Below the pieces are notes generated by a model that was not told where the DNA came from, searched no databases, and worked only from the letters and a program-made list of their open reading frames with translations. The position numbers and the translations under genes are program-made. Of a stretch of 64,000 nucleotides of DNA, positions 24,929 to 36,504 are shown piece by piece; position 1 is the first letter of the stretch; every line of letters starts with the position of its first letter. The stretch is from Sphagnum compactum (taxonomy: Eukaryota > Bryophyta > Sphagnopsida > Sphagnales). The stretch spans positions 20,274,001-20,338,000 of the forward strand of contig OZ234494.1 in the NCBI GenBank assembly GCA_965153455.1, in the 5' to 3' direction.

Positions 24929-27225
24929 TTTATTCTGCTTGTTCCCTTCTTATTTTTGGTGGGGTGAGCATCAGCAAGCCAACAAACCAATCACCCATTG
25001 CTATGTTTAATACATACTTCATGATTCTGATGCAATGTTTTTAAGGAAAGCAGTTTGGCATTTGCAGTCTATCTATATGACTGATTGACTTATTATTACC
25101 AAGGCCAGTACTTGGGCACATCCAATGTCTGCAATACAATATGGAATTGAAATTCTTATAGCCATTTTCATTTATGACCAAAGATCAAACAATGGGAGAG
25201 TGTTTGCTGTCTAATGTTGGCTATGTTGGTGGAGTTTGTAGTCTAGCAAACCTTCCTATGTTTCCTACGATAATGAGACTTGAGACATGATGACATATCA
25301 CTGTGGTGGAAGACTTTGGAGGTTCCTCCTGATCCAAATAGTCTATGACACTTAACTTGCCCCATGAGAAACTGTTTAAAGTTTAAACATCCTTCAGCAT
25401 CCTTGAATCTTTCTCTTCATGAATTGCGGTGCTACACCAAGGACTGCGCACATTCAGATTACATTGAAGCTTTGTGGAGAATGGTAAATGCCCAGGGCCA
25501 CTCAAATTAACCAGGATTAAAACTTTGAGTTGTGTTCTGTGCATAGTGAGTGCAGCTTAGATTGAGGGCAACACTGATTTGTGCTCTCCTTTCATTCACA
25601 CCAATTGCCTAGTGAAGTAAAAATCCAAATGAAAATATGAAATATTGGACACAATCAAAAGTTTATGCAAAAGCTGCACTGGATGCACACTGGTAATATC
25701 TCTTTGAGTGAAACCTGATTGCACAATCTTCTCAGAAAATGCTTTGGATTTTTTGTTTTCTTTTTGGACAAAACAATTGAAAAATTTATGGAAAGTTTGG
25801 TTTTCAAAGTATAAATTAAACTAATTTTAAGGAAAATTTTGCCAAATTTTCTATATAAAAAAAGGTTGAAAAAGAAATCCTGGTCCCAACCTTTCAGTCC
25901 CTAGAGTTGTTTTTGTCACATTTGGGTGAAGTTTTGTCATATGGAATAATAACAAGGGGTGTGTCACAACACTGTGGCCTTGCCATTTACATTAAAAGGT
26001 ATCTTAAGGCAAAAAAGAAGAATTATGGAAATTCAAATATTTCACCATTCAAAAATATAATCTTCAAATAAATCCGCTACAAGAAACCAAAAATCCTTCA
26101 AGATATCATAACCCTATAACAAATCTCAAGTTTCAACACAAGCCAAAATATCATCTTTCAAAAATCCTCATATAAAAATAGACCTATTATTATTACCTAG
26201 TAGGGGCCAAAATCCCTTCTTAAGCTACTATACTCTATAATGAATCTAAACACAATATCCTTGCCTTGGTAAGAAGGCAAGGCCTAAAAATATAAACAGT
26301 TTGTCTTCAAATTTGTGCAGTTTTAAGTTCAAAGTTACTTAGTTCCCAATTTAATTTCACTAAGGAGTGTAATGTCATTTCTTTGTCCACTTTCAGATTT
26401 GCAACTGTACCAGTGTACTTGGCAACTCTCAAAAGGATTCTATAGAAAAGAACTGAGGCAGGCTGACAAACTTCAATCGATTCCTTAGTATAGAGCACAG
26501 AACAGTTGACAAAAGGGGTTTTTCACTGTCAACTGAGAGTGCAGGAATAAAATAGTTCAGATAATTCAACGTTGTTTATTCCTGATCCATAGAACTTGGT
26601 CAGTTTTATGAGGTACGTAGGTGGGTTGGGGATCTACCCATCAGAGGACTAAGCTAAATTTGGCTATGTTACATTTTGGTGACATGCTAGAACCTAGTGT
26701 CTAAATATGGTGAATTCAAGAAAAAATTCCTCATCATGTGGCGAATTTGAGTACTTTTTTTCTCCCAAAAATGCCTTTGAATCTGGTGCAACAAAAGCTC
26801 AAATGGGTTTTCTTTTGTCACTAAAATTCACCAAAAACAAAAAAACACTGCTTGTGACCCTATTTTCATCCAATGGCCAGTACTTGTTGCATTTTTTTGG
26901 TGTCCAGTGGATGCCGCCACTTGCGGGCATTTCTAACTCCAAGCTGGGAATGCAGCAAGTAAAGTTGTGGAACTTCAGAGATGTAAAACCCATTCAGAGA
27001 TGGATTGGGTCCAGGGTTTGCATGCGTGTGATGAAAATCTCCTCATTTAGACATACATATTAGTCGTCTTCTTTTGTCTTATCTCTACTTCTCATAAGAT
27101 GCAACATGTTTGGATTCCAGGACCCATGCATGATCCGATCCACCACCACTCAAAGAAAAATTCCTAACTCAATCCTAACAACCCACACAAGTTGCAACCC
27201 ATATTTCTTGGGTTGACAATCCTTA
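24929..27225. other. 3' flank of the synthetase and intergenic DNA
   Basis: No gene is supported. Sequence near 26,640-26,700 (AATTTGGCTATG) recalls the GCCAAA repeat family. A 118-codon open frame at 26,707-27,063 has no recognisable motif and starts in low-complexity sequence. Confidence 0.5.
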
Positions 27226-27229
27226 ATAT

Positions 27230-27486
27230 TTTCTTATCTTTTATTCCTTGCCGCTAAAAAACATAAGGTCTGTAAGCCAATCCTAAGCTCCATCGTTTGA
27301 TCACATTTTAGTGCTGATTGGCACAAGTCTGCTTCCAAATTCCATTCTTACTTGGTCCACACTTTATTTTTTAATTTCTATCTTTTGTTGCTTGCCCCCA
27401 AAACGTAAGTTAAGATCAGTCATCCAATCCCAAGCTCCATCATTGATCACATTTTAATGCTGATTGGCACCAGACTCCTTCCAATG
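27230..27486. repeat. Tandem duplication with period about 139 bp
   Basis: Copies at about 27,230-27,347 and 27,370-27,486 share CTTGCC, CCAATCC, AAGCTCCATC, TGATCACATTTTA, TGCTGATTGGCAC and CTTCCAA. Divergence is moderate and no coding sequence is evident. Confidence 0.85.
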
Positions 27487-28499
27487 TTATTTGGTTACCC
27501 TCTACACACTTTTTCATGACTTTACTTGTATGCATAGTCTATTCTAACATAGGAACAGAGTCAAAAAATTACTATAAATGAGTTCTGCTAGGAATTGTCA
27601 GCCTTCCCCAAGCTGCACTTCTTGTCAAGCAAGTTGCAACAGAAACTAAAGTACAAAAAACATGTGGGATGCACTCCCTGCCTTATGGTTCAGCTGGGCT
27701 TCCTAGGGATCAATGTGGGGTGGAAGCGTTGTAGCTCAAACAAAAGGATGACAACTTCCTGCAGATACCTATCTACTATATATATTTTTTGTAATTAAAA
27801 ATTACTTACAAGCCCTGGGAAGATTTGAGCTCACAGAGAGTCCAAGGTAGATAGCCAAGGCTATTGAAAGGTTCATTCCAGTGTCTGGAAAAAGATGATT
27901 GTGCAAGCAGATTAGAAGGATACGAATGAATGCACTCTGTTCAGGGACTGATTCTTAAGTACCCAGTGGATCCTGGATACTTGTTGAGCCCTCTTGTGAG
28001 ACCCTTGTTGCATTCACTCTGGCCCAAACTATATGGAAGATGCTAAACACTCCCTATTGAGCACTGTTTGGTCCAAAAAGAGGTCTACATTGCTCCACCC
28101 TGCGCAAAGCTGCCTGATTCTACTAGAGGGTTTGACGGGCTTGACCCTATGCAAAAGTTAAATAAAAAAAACTCATTGTTCCTCGTCAATGCTTGAATCT
28201 ATGCTGCTGGTCAATATTTTTATATTTTGTTTATGGAATAAAATCAAACATTGGATATAGAAAGGTGTTGGGTTGGAATTCGACTTCAAACAATGAAACA
28301 TGTGAAAAAAATGAATTAATGTTCTTTTTGCAGAATATGCAAAACATGAAAAAATCACACAATGCGATTTGATGCAAAATCACATAGGATGCAAAAAGAC
28401 AAGCCCAAAAAGGCACCAGAAAGAGCTGGTTAGATGGTATTTACCATCTCACAAACAACACCTGTTCTCTTCAGTCTAAGTTAAACCCTGTTCACAACC

Positions 28500-28730
28500 A
28501 TGCTCACACAATTCTATAATGCTTCTATTTTCATGTTTCATGCACTTGCTAGCAGCCTGCTGATCATCACTACCCATCACTTAGTAGTAGCAGAGATCCC
28601 AACCAAACCTTGCCATAGAGTGTGGTCCCAGCAGGCCCTTCCCCCTGCAAACAGGGCCAGAGTGAACCAGCACCCAACATTGCAACATGCAGGACGGATG
28701 GTGTTTGGACAGGAAATAGTTTTTCATTGA
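28500..28730 (+). CDS. Unrecognised 76-residue open frame with a signal-like N-terminus
   Basis: The frame begins MLTQFYNASIFMFHALASSL and stays hydrophobic to about residue 29. A polar Pro/Arg-containing tail follows (CHRVWSQQALPPANRARVNQ). The segment is more GC-rich than the flanks. No family is recognised and no splice continuation is obvious. It could be a small secreted protein, the first exon of something larger, or chance. Confidence 0.2.
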   Translation: MLTQFYNASIFMFHALASSLLIITTHHLVVAEIPTKPCHRVWSQQALPPANRARVNQHPTLQHAGRMVFGQEIVFH

Positions 28731-29082
28731 ATTCCTGTCTAACCACAGCTAACCACAGCAGGTACTACTCTGCCAAATAGGATCTCATGTACAAATTAGG
28801 GTAGACCGGCCGGTGACCAAACACTTCAGTGCTCAGGGCACACCGGATCCAAGCGGAGGGCTCCATTATTTCTGGTGTCCAAACAAAACTTAAACCCCTC
28901 CTCTTGGTGCATCTAACACACTAACAATTGTCAAAACCGGATGAGAAATGAGAAAGTTAAGCCCCCCCAAAGTAAAGGGAGTCAAAAACTCAAAAAAGCA
29001 AACCACTGAACACTACAAAGGTCGGTTCCTGAACAACCAAATAATTCCTTGTATGTTGCTCTATTGCTATTAGAGTTCAAAG

Positions 29083-29340
29083 ATGTTTGTAGAACTTCAG
29101 GTGGCGCTCCTATAACACTTTAATTCATTTAAAATGAATAAGAAGTAAGAAAATTATGAGGTTTGAAAGTATGAGGGGTGCAAAGAGAAGAAAAAAGAAA
29201 AAAAACATGTTCTGTAAGTTGGAAAGCTTGTTTTTCTTCTTGTTATTTTTTCATTATTCCTTTTCCTTTGCACTTGAAAGATGATTTCTAGAGCTTGAAG
29301 TAGCGCTCCTATCACATTTTAAATCATTCAAAATGAAGCA
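29083..29340. repeat. Pair of about 60-bp direct repeats 198 bp apart
   Basis: Copies at about 29,083-29,142 and 29,281-29,340 share the pattern TAGA, CTT, AG, GCGCTCCTAT, CA followed by TTTAA, TTCA, TT and AAAATGAA. The sequence between them is purine-rich. Confidence 0.7.
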
Positions 29341-32300
29341 CATATGACAAAGATATAAATAAGTGTTTAGTCATAGGCAGGCAATTGGTGATTGGCCAGT
29401 CCACCCTATTAGTTATATTTATAGCCATCTAGGATAACAAAGTCATTTGTAACTTGTATGGGATAAATTTTATTGCCTTGGGTATGAAACAATAGTTTTG
29501 ATATGTTTGGATATTGAACCATATCATGTAATTTGATTGCAATCTTGCTTTTAAAAACCTTATCCAATAGTGCACATGTGTGCAATCCTCAATCTATGAT
29601 GCCTTCTAAGGCAAATTTGTCAAGAGTTTTAATTTATCTGCTTAGTTAGATTAACAATAAATTAGGTTAGTGTAAATTGAGTTTTATATGTTGTGGTGTG
29701 CATGAGAGTTTGTTCTTGTTTGGTTGATAGTTGCAAACAATAAACAACAGATGTACATGTGGACATATTTGTTCATTTTTTGCTTGCCTAATCTTGAAGT
29801 TTCAATTTTTCAACAAATAGGTGTTCAAATCCTTTTACAAACACACTTCACTCACCTCACTTGCCCATGGAATTGTGTGGGTTGTTGGTATCTTTCTTTT
29901 GGGTGGCTATCTCAACAAGTCAACTACTATTTTTGCCCCCTCTTTCAATGAGGGGGCAACCATTTGAAAGATATGTCTCTCAAATTGAGAAGTTTACAAA
30001 ATAAATTTGATTGTTGATTTATGAATAAGATGATAGCTTATTAGCTTTATGCATTCTCATGTCCTTTGTAACATTTTTTGGTTAGCCCTATAGCTTTATC
30101 CATTTTTGCTTGCTTGCTTGTTTCCCTCCTTTAATGGTTGATGCTTGTGGGTCTGCAATGTTGGTCTCAATGTGATGTACATATGCACTTTGCAGAGTTA
30201 AAAATGTGTTTTCAATCTATGCCACAAATTCCCAACAAAATGTCCATAGAGATTCCAAACTAATGTCATGTGCTTTCATGAAGATTCCATTGAGGACCCT
30301 ATGAAAGATCCCAAATGTTCATAGAATTCCTTGCATGTTTTTATTGATGTTTCCATTGATGTGTTTTCTTTAATAGATGACGATATGACAAATCTAAATT
30401 CATAAGCATATACTTTGTTAGAAGTTGAAATTTAAGCTCCTTAGAACAAAGGGAGTTGAGAACCTCTTCCTAGGCTCTTTTGAAGGTACTACCATAGGAC
30501 TTTTAGAAGTGAGTCATGCTTAGCACTATGGTATCAAGAAGTTTGTCCTTCTCCAATTTTAGATTACATGTTAGGTAACGCATATTCAAAAGTCAATTTA
30601 TTTTCCCCAAAGGAAGCAAAGTATTCCAATTTTGATAGGAACCTTTTTTTAACAAATGATGATACAATCCATTTGTTCAAACCAGTCTAGGAGTTTTGGG
30701 TGATAATGTAATGTGGTGGTTGTGGGAATGATGCAAAATCCAATTAACCCAAAATGTTGTTTCGGGAAAATGTTTTCTTTTCCCCATTGTTTTTAGTTTA
30801 TGAAATTTACTCTCATTTTATGCATAACTCAATAGTATTTGGAAGCTTACTCCGAGAGTTCAAGTGAATTCAAATACTCAATTATACTTATGGAAGAGTT
30901 GAAGTACCACTTGAGGCAACTTACTCGTAAAGGTCTTTTACGTAATCTATGTTCTCCTTGTGCTTTGCAATTGGTAAAGCCCATGAGTGCGGGACATTCC
31001 CCAAATGTAGTGTTAGACTTGGTTACCATACTAGGCACCTTATTCAATAATGACCCCACCCTTGGGTCTTACCCTAAAGATAATACCCTTCATTCATTCT
31101 CAGCACATGTGCCTTTGTAACCAAAAGAAAGGTGTAGAAATAAAACATTCTTGTGTAGATATAGCTCATAGTAGAAAGACCACCTTTGGAAATCCAAATA
31201 CCCTTAATTTTAGCAAATTAGATCATCGAGGCTACATACCCAATGCTACCAACATTCCACTATTGTAAACTTGATAGAGCAATATTCAATGTTTTATGTG
31301 TCAATTTGCAATTGGCACACATGATGCTTGGTTCCTAACTTGATATAACAACAACTAACTGTTGGACGATCTATAGAATCATACAAAGATGTTCAAACAT
31401 CTAAATTTACATAGGTATAACATGAGGTCAAAACTCTTAGTTTTCGATCAATCCAAGTGAGCTGCTAACCCATTTCCAACAAATGCAATGATGCAAAGAA
31501 ACATTGAATCGCTTGACTAAAAACCCTAACCACATATATTCTTGAACTCAATGTCTGAACCCAAGTACTAATGATATACACCAAGTTGACTAGAACCATT
31601 CAAGAATGGTAGGTCTTTGTGTAGATTTGGGCTACAGATATGTCTTTACTAACTTCCCAATTATATTTTTGTTTTTCTCATTTTGCCCAACCCAAGGAGG
31701 TTTCTAATGTTCACTCAAATACCCGACCCATGACATGAATTAAAAAAAAACTTAGCAAGTAATTTTGCACTCAATGCAGATGCATATTGATTTTCTACAT
31801 GCCCATTGAACTATAGCTCGGACTTGTTCCCTTTGTCATCATACTTCAACTTCAACCCCTTATAGAAAACATTTCTATTTAGGATACATTACTTGCCACC
31901 ATGTAGTTAGTGGCATAGTAGAAACAAAATACAACAACCACCAATCAAGACAAGAAGAACCCACTATATCTTGAGACTAATTATGCAAGAAGAAAAATTG
32001 GCCTACATTGCTTCAAAATCCCCCTTCTTATCTTGCTTTCCACCGTCCAATGTTCCAAACTTCCTTTCAATGCCACACCTTCCACAACCATCCATAGCTC
32101 TTCACTGATAAACTTTGCATAATACACAAACAAAAAAAATTTCCTACCCATCCTCACAAGCTTTCTTGAAGTTGTTATTGTTGTAGCTATCTTGGAGAAA
32201 CAAACAACAACATAATGCTTTCCGCCATTAACACATAGAAAACTGATGGCTACTAAAAACAAAAATTAAAACCCTAAAAAATTGTTGTGTTCACATTATA

Positions 32301-34640
32301 ATATTATCCAATTCACTTCCTTTTAGGTCACACCTTCTCTTCTTAGGCCTCAATTTGCTGCAAGAGCCACATAAAAAAAACTTCCCAACATATCCAATAA
32401 CAACTTAATTATCATGTACACATGTCAAACATGAAACAGAAGTGGAACATGTTGCGAGTTGCCATTTTCTTTGAATCTTGTAGTTGGTCTTCTTAGTTTA
32501 TGTGTTGTTGTTGCACCCCACCTTTGGTTTGTAGTTTGTGTGAGATGTAAAGTTTGAAAACATAATGAGAGCAGCTCCACACATACTCTGTATTTGGCCT
32601 TCCAACAACATTTTTCACATCCAAGATTACATATTTACAAACTTTAAACCTAATCCATAAACATGAAACTAAAATTATAAAAGGTCAGAGACTATTAATG
32701 GCAAACCACCTAAAGCAATCAATAAATCAGATCAATCCAAACTAGGTGTTAAATTATGCAGTAGTTTTTTTGCCAACCTCAACATCCTAAACAAAAATGC
32801 TAAGCCAAAGCCATTTTACTAAGCATGTATGGCAAGTTTTTACTAATCTTCATCCAAAAGATGATGTGCAATGTGTTAGTGGAGATGTTTTGACAACATT
32901 CAAAGGATACATAATTAGTCCTTTTGTGTGCATTTTATAGGTAGAGGATGTCAATGGCGATACAATATGCACAGGCGGTTTCTATTTTGAAATGTGCTAT
33001 TGTAGTAGGCGAAGGTTCTTGTAAGTTAGGCGTCCTTTCAAGAGGTCCTCCCCTTTCCTTATTTGATATGCTTCTAGTGATAGGAAAGGGTTTGGGAACT
33101 TGATGTCTCCCTTGTGGTTCGCCCTCTTAGGTGGTTCTTTTGTCCACTTGGATGTGGGTTCTTCCATTTTGTTCCTTGTATTCCCCTTTTTTTGGGTGCT
33201 TTGGTTTATTTGTGATTGGCAGGGTTTCATCATCATTTTGGATCATGAATAGTACACTAAAATGCATGTAATAAGAATTTAGTAAGGAGCTACTTTCTGT
33301 CTGGTAGTAGGCTGAAATGTCATGGTAATCGAGTATTATGGATCACATCATTGTCACTGTTGTTCAAACATATCTACCCACATAAGTATAGTGACCTCTA
33401 CACAAGGCATTGGATGAAATGCAACCGTTGAATAAGGTGAAAGTGAATTTAAATTTATAAATGTGCATTATGATAGTCATCTCCAAAAGGGTTAACAAAA
33501 GAAAATGATTGTTTATGATTGGCCCATGTAATAACATTTACATTATTATGTTGTTTCATATTTCATGTTTATAGGTGGGGTTGGAGAATTAATTAATATT
33601 TTTTCTTGGTTGTGGCAAATATTGGTTGAGGTTCAAATAAGGGGTGTAGGTGTAGATGCTATCATAATTAAATGGAATTTTGTGAATTGTAAGATCACAA
33701 GGCTAGGTAACATTTTTTCTTTTAGTGGCAAAAGTGGAGTTGACCTTCATGCTAGCATAGGTTGGATGCTTCTTCTGTTGAAAGTTTTTTTATGGCCAAG
33801 TTGGCCTTGAGAGATGATAAAAACTACTTGTCCAAATTTTTCTCCTTATTTAGGGTATCATGTCATTTTTATAAATCAATTTATCCCAAGCCCACACTGG
33901 TGAGAAGTCAGCATAGACCCCATATCGGAGGTCCTCTCCCCATCTTCTATTTGAACTTTTGTTTTTGTTTGGCAATGTAAAGAACTTCTCTTTCCATTGG
34001 TTTGATGGGTTGAAAGGATTCTTTAGGTGCAGTAGAATCAGCTAGTGGGTCCATAACTACCATCATTTATGATAAGTTTGCAATCTCCACTACAAAGGCT
34101 TCTTTAGTCACCTTCCAATGACATGCCTTGTACAAGCTAATGGCATGTTATTGCAAGGCTAAAGATTCCAACTTTTACACTTTTAGGGTTGCTTTTGGTG
34201 CTCCCATTTCCAATTGGATCCCACATTTCCTTAGACAATGCCAAAGAAGAGAAGTGATGTGAATATTGCTATTTCATTCTATTTTTATGTTGAGGATATT
34301 CCTCCTTTGTTTGGGAGGTGAACATTGAACACTTATGGTAAAATATGCAACAAAATTGCCCCCCCCCCATGACTTGGAATCACTTAGGTTTCAGAAAAAT
34401 TTGAAAAATCCACAGACTTAGTTAGTTCAATGTATTATAGGTTGGAGATAGTGCATTATGTGCAACACAACTTAACAATGGATTGAACTCCACACCCCAC
34501 TATACAATGTGGCTTTTTCACACAAAACGTTGTGACTAGGGACACATGTATGAGATAAACTTTGTGGTTTCATCAAGTACAATGTACAATAGGTGATGTT
34601 TATTATGACATATCTAATATATTAATTCAGTTAGTCTGTG
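29341..34640. other. Gene-free AT-rich stretch
   Basis: Over 5 kb without a supported gene. Open frames such as 30,839-31,120 (plus), 31,981-32,262 and 32,997-33,236 (minus) lack motifs I can assign. They may be old transposon remains. Confidence 0.5.
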
Positions 34641-34645
34641 CGTGC

Positions 34646-34865
34646 GTCTGTCTGTGACCACTGGACACAGAGAAAAGTGACGGGAACTGTTTGTGACCAC
34701 TAGACGCAGCCAGCAAGGGGGGGCCAGCAGGGGGGGGGGCCAGCACGGGTCTGTCCGTCTGTCTGTGACCACTGGACGCAGAGAAAAGTGACGGGAACTG
34801 TCTGTGATCACTGGACGCAGCTAGCAAGGGGGGCCCAGCACGGGGGGGGGGGGGGGGCCAGCACG
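34646..34865. repeat. 111-bp direct duplication carrying long G runs
   Basis: Two copies start at about 34646 and 34757 with GTCTGTCTGTGACCACTGGA. They continue through CAGAGAAAAGTGACGGGAAC, then GACGCAG, AGCAAGGGGGG and G-run-rich ends. The second copy ends in 16 consecutive G (34842-34857). The block is sharply more GC-rich than its flanks. Confidence 0.88.
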
Positions 34866-34915
34866 TGCCAATTTGAGGGGCCAATTTCGAAGTACCAATT
34901 CGAGGAGACAAAAAC

Positions 34916-35050
34916 CCAGATCCCGTCTGTCTGTCGAGGTCCTGAAATCCAGATCCCGTCTGTCTGTCGAGGTCCTGAAATCCAGATCCCGTCTGTCTGT
35001 CGAGGTCCTGAAATCCAGATCCCGTCTGTTCGTCTGTCAAGGTCCTAAAA
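34916..35050. repeat. 33-bp tandem array, four copies
   Basis: Units start at 34916, 34949, 34982 and 35015, exactly 33 bp apart. Each has CCAGATCCCGTCTGTCTGTC then GAGGTCCTGAAAT; the last is slightly expanded. Because 33 is a multiple of three, frames through it stay open on both strands (minus: repeated GSGFQDLDRQT), but nothing else suggests a protein. Confidence 0.95.
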
Positions 35051-35104
35051 CACAGATCCCAAATTGTAAAAATAAAATAACCGCCCAAAAACCTGCCTGG
35101 CTCC

Positions 35105-35250
35105 TCTTTTCCGGGTTTTCGTGAAACCCGGCAGTTCTGTGAGGTTTTTTTGAAATAACCAGAACCGGCAGCGGTTCTTTGATTCTGAATTTTTTTTCAA
35201 ATACCCAGAACTTGTGATTCTTTGACTCCGAGTTTTAATTCTTTTAATTC
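35105..35250 (-). repeat. AGAACC-family repeat, reverse orientation
   Basis: On the minus strand the sequence reads TCAGAATCAAAGAACCGCTG, then CCGGTTCTGG, like the units at 14,961-15,112. It is preceded by a diverged unit (GAGTCAAAGAATCACAAG, then TTCTGG). A dyad AGAACCGGCAGCGGTTCT is present. It lies directly after the 33-bp array. Confidence 0.75.
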
Positions 35251-35329
35251 CCATTTTACAAATACCCAGACGTGGAGGTTATTTAACATATCAAATACCC
35301 GCCCAACACTGCTTATATAGTACACAGAC

Positions 35330-36228
35330 AGAACAACAAGAGTTATTAATTGGTTGAAACAATTAACGGGTACCCACTAGTATTACATTAAAATGACAAT
35401 TTGTCATTAGGTAATGGCACAAATCCCAAGTTTCAACCTTCAAGTAACCACATGGTTTCTAGTGATTGATTTACCCATTGATTTTTATTATAATTGCATT
35501 TGCTTGGTAATATCTAATTACATAGGCACAACCAATTGGAAAGAGACCATGTCCCAAGTAGGGGTTTTTTTTTAAAATAAAAATTAATTCAGTTTTTTTT
35601 ATGTAGGTTCAAATGGTATATTTTGAAATCCCACTACTAATGAACCTTTCCTTTTCACTTGCCTTCAAATCATCAATTCTCCATATCGAGCGAAAGGGAA
35701 TAAAATTCAGAACTCCTACCGATAGTTTCAACCATCCTACAACATCTTCTTTCCACAATCATATGGTTAGGCCATCTTTAGGGCTTCACAAAACATATGT
35801 AGGAGATACTTTATATTGCATAACTTGCCATCCTACTTTGTTCACAACTCTTTTTTTAAACTCCCTTTCCTCCAAGTCTACCTCCATCTTTTACTGCCTT
35901 ATAAACTCTTCCAAAACTTCTTCTAATACTCACTAAAAATCTCTTCAAAACAATGGAGAGAATCCCAAATAGGTTCCCCTACCACCAAAGGTCTTATTTT
36001 CTCTTATTCTTATGGTGGTCGTCCTAATCTTTCTTCAAGTTAACAAGAGCATGTTGGCAAGTTAGTTGTGACCACATATTTGTAAAATTGGTTAAATCTA
36101 GTGATTTCATCTTCTAAATAACTAGAAAATGACGAAATCTACACTTATCATTTGAGTAACTAAAACTTTATTGGGAGACCCTTTAAATAAACTAATTTTG
36201 CATTAACTTGCCCTCTAATTACATGGAA
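35330..36228. other. Intergenic DNA, no gene seen
   Basis: AT-rich sequence with one 107-codon open frame (35,613-35,936, plus) that is Ser/Phe/His-rich and has no recognisable motif. Confidence 0.5.
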
Positions 36229-36504
36229 GGGTGCAAATTCTTTAAGGTGTACCAAAATCTTGTCATAACATCACCTTTTTTTTGTCTTTTTTACCTAGTA
36301 TTTTTTTTATCATGTAAAGACACATTTATGGATGATAATGATGGAATCTAAAATTGTAATGGTCTAAAATATAATCCTTTTGAAAAATTTGACAACTATT
36401 GACTCATTGTTTTTTATGAAGATCAAAATATAGGGTAAAATTGGATTGCAATAAGGACTAGGCCCTTTTCGTTTTGTGTGGTACACCTTAAAGGATTTTC
36501 ACCT
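36229..36504 (+). mobile_element. MITE-like element, copy 1 (about 276 bp)
   Basis: The element starts GGGTGCAAATT, then CTTTAAGGTGTACC. It ends GGTACACCTTAAAG, then GATTTTCACC(T), so the ends are inverted repeats of about 25 bp. The interior is AT-rich and non-coding, with GACACATTTATGGATGAT and AAGGACTAGGCCCTTTTCG. The second copy at 60,764-61,035 matches it in reverse orientation along its length. The target duplication here is unclear. Confidence 0.88.

Noticed and set aside
29341-34640. Retrotransposon polymerase genes
   Set aside because: I looked for reverse transcriptase and integrase motifs in the open frames and found none.
34627-35088. 153-codon minus-strand frame with GSGFQDLDRQT repeats
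   Set aside because: The frame stays open because the array unit is 33 bp; there is no start context, domain or splice signal to support a protein.
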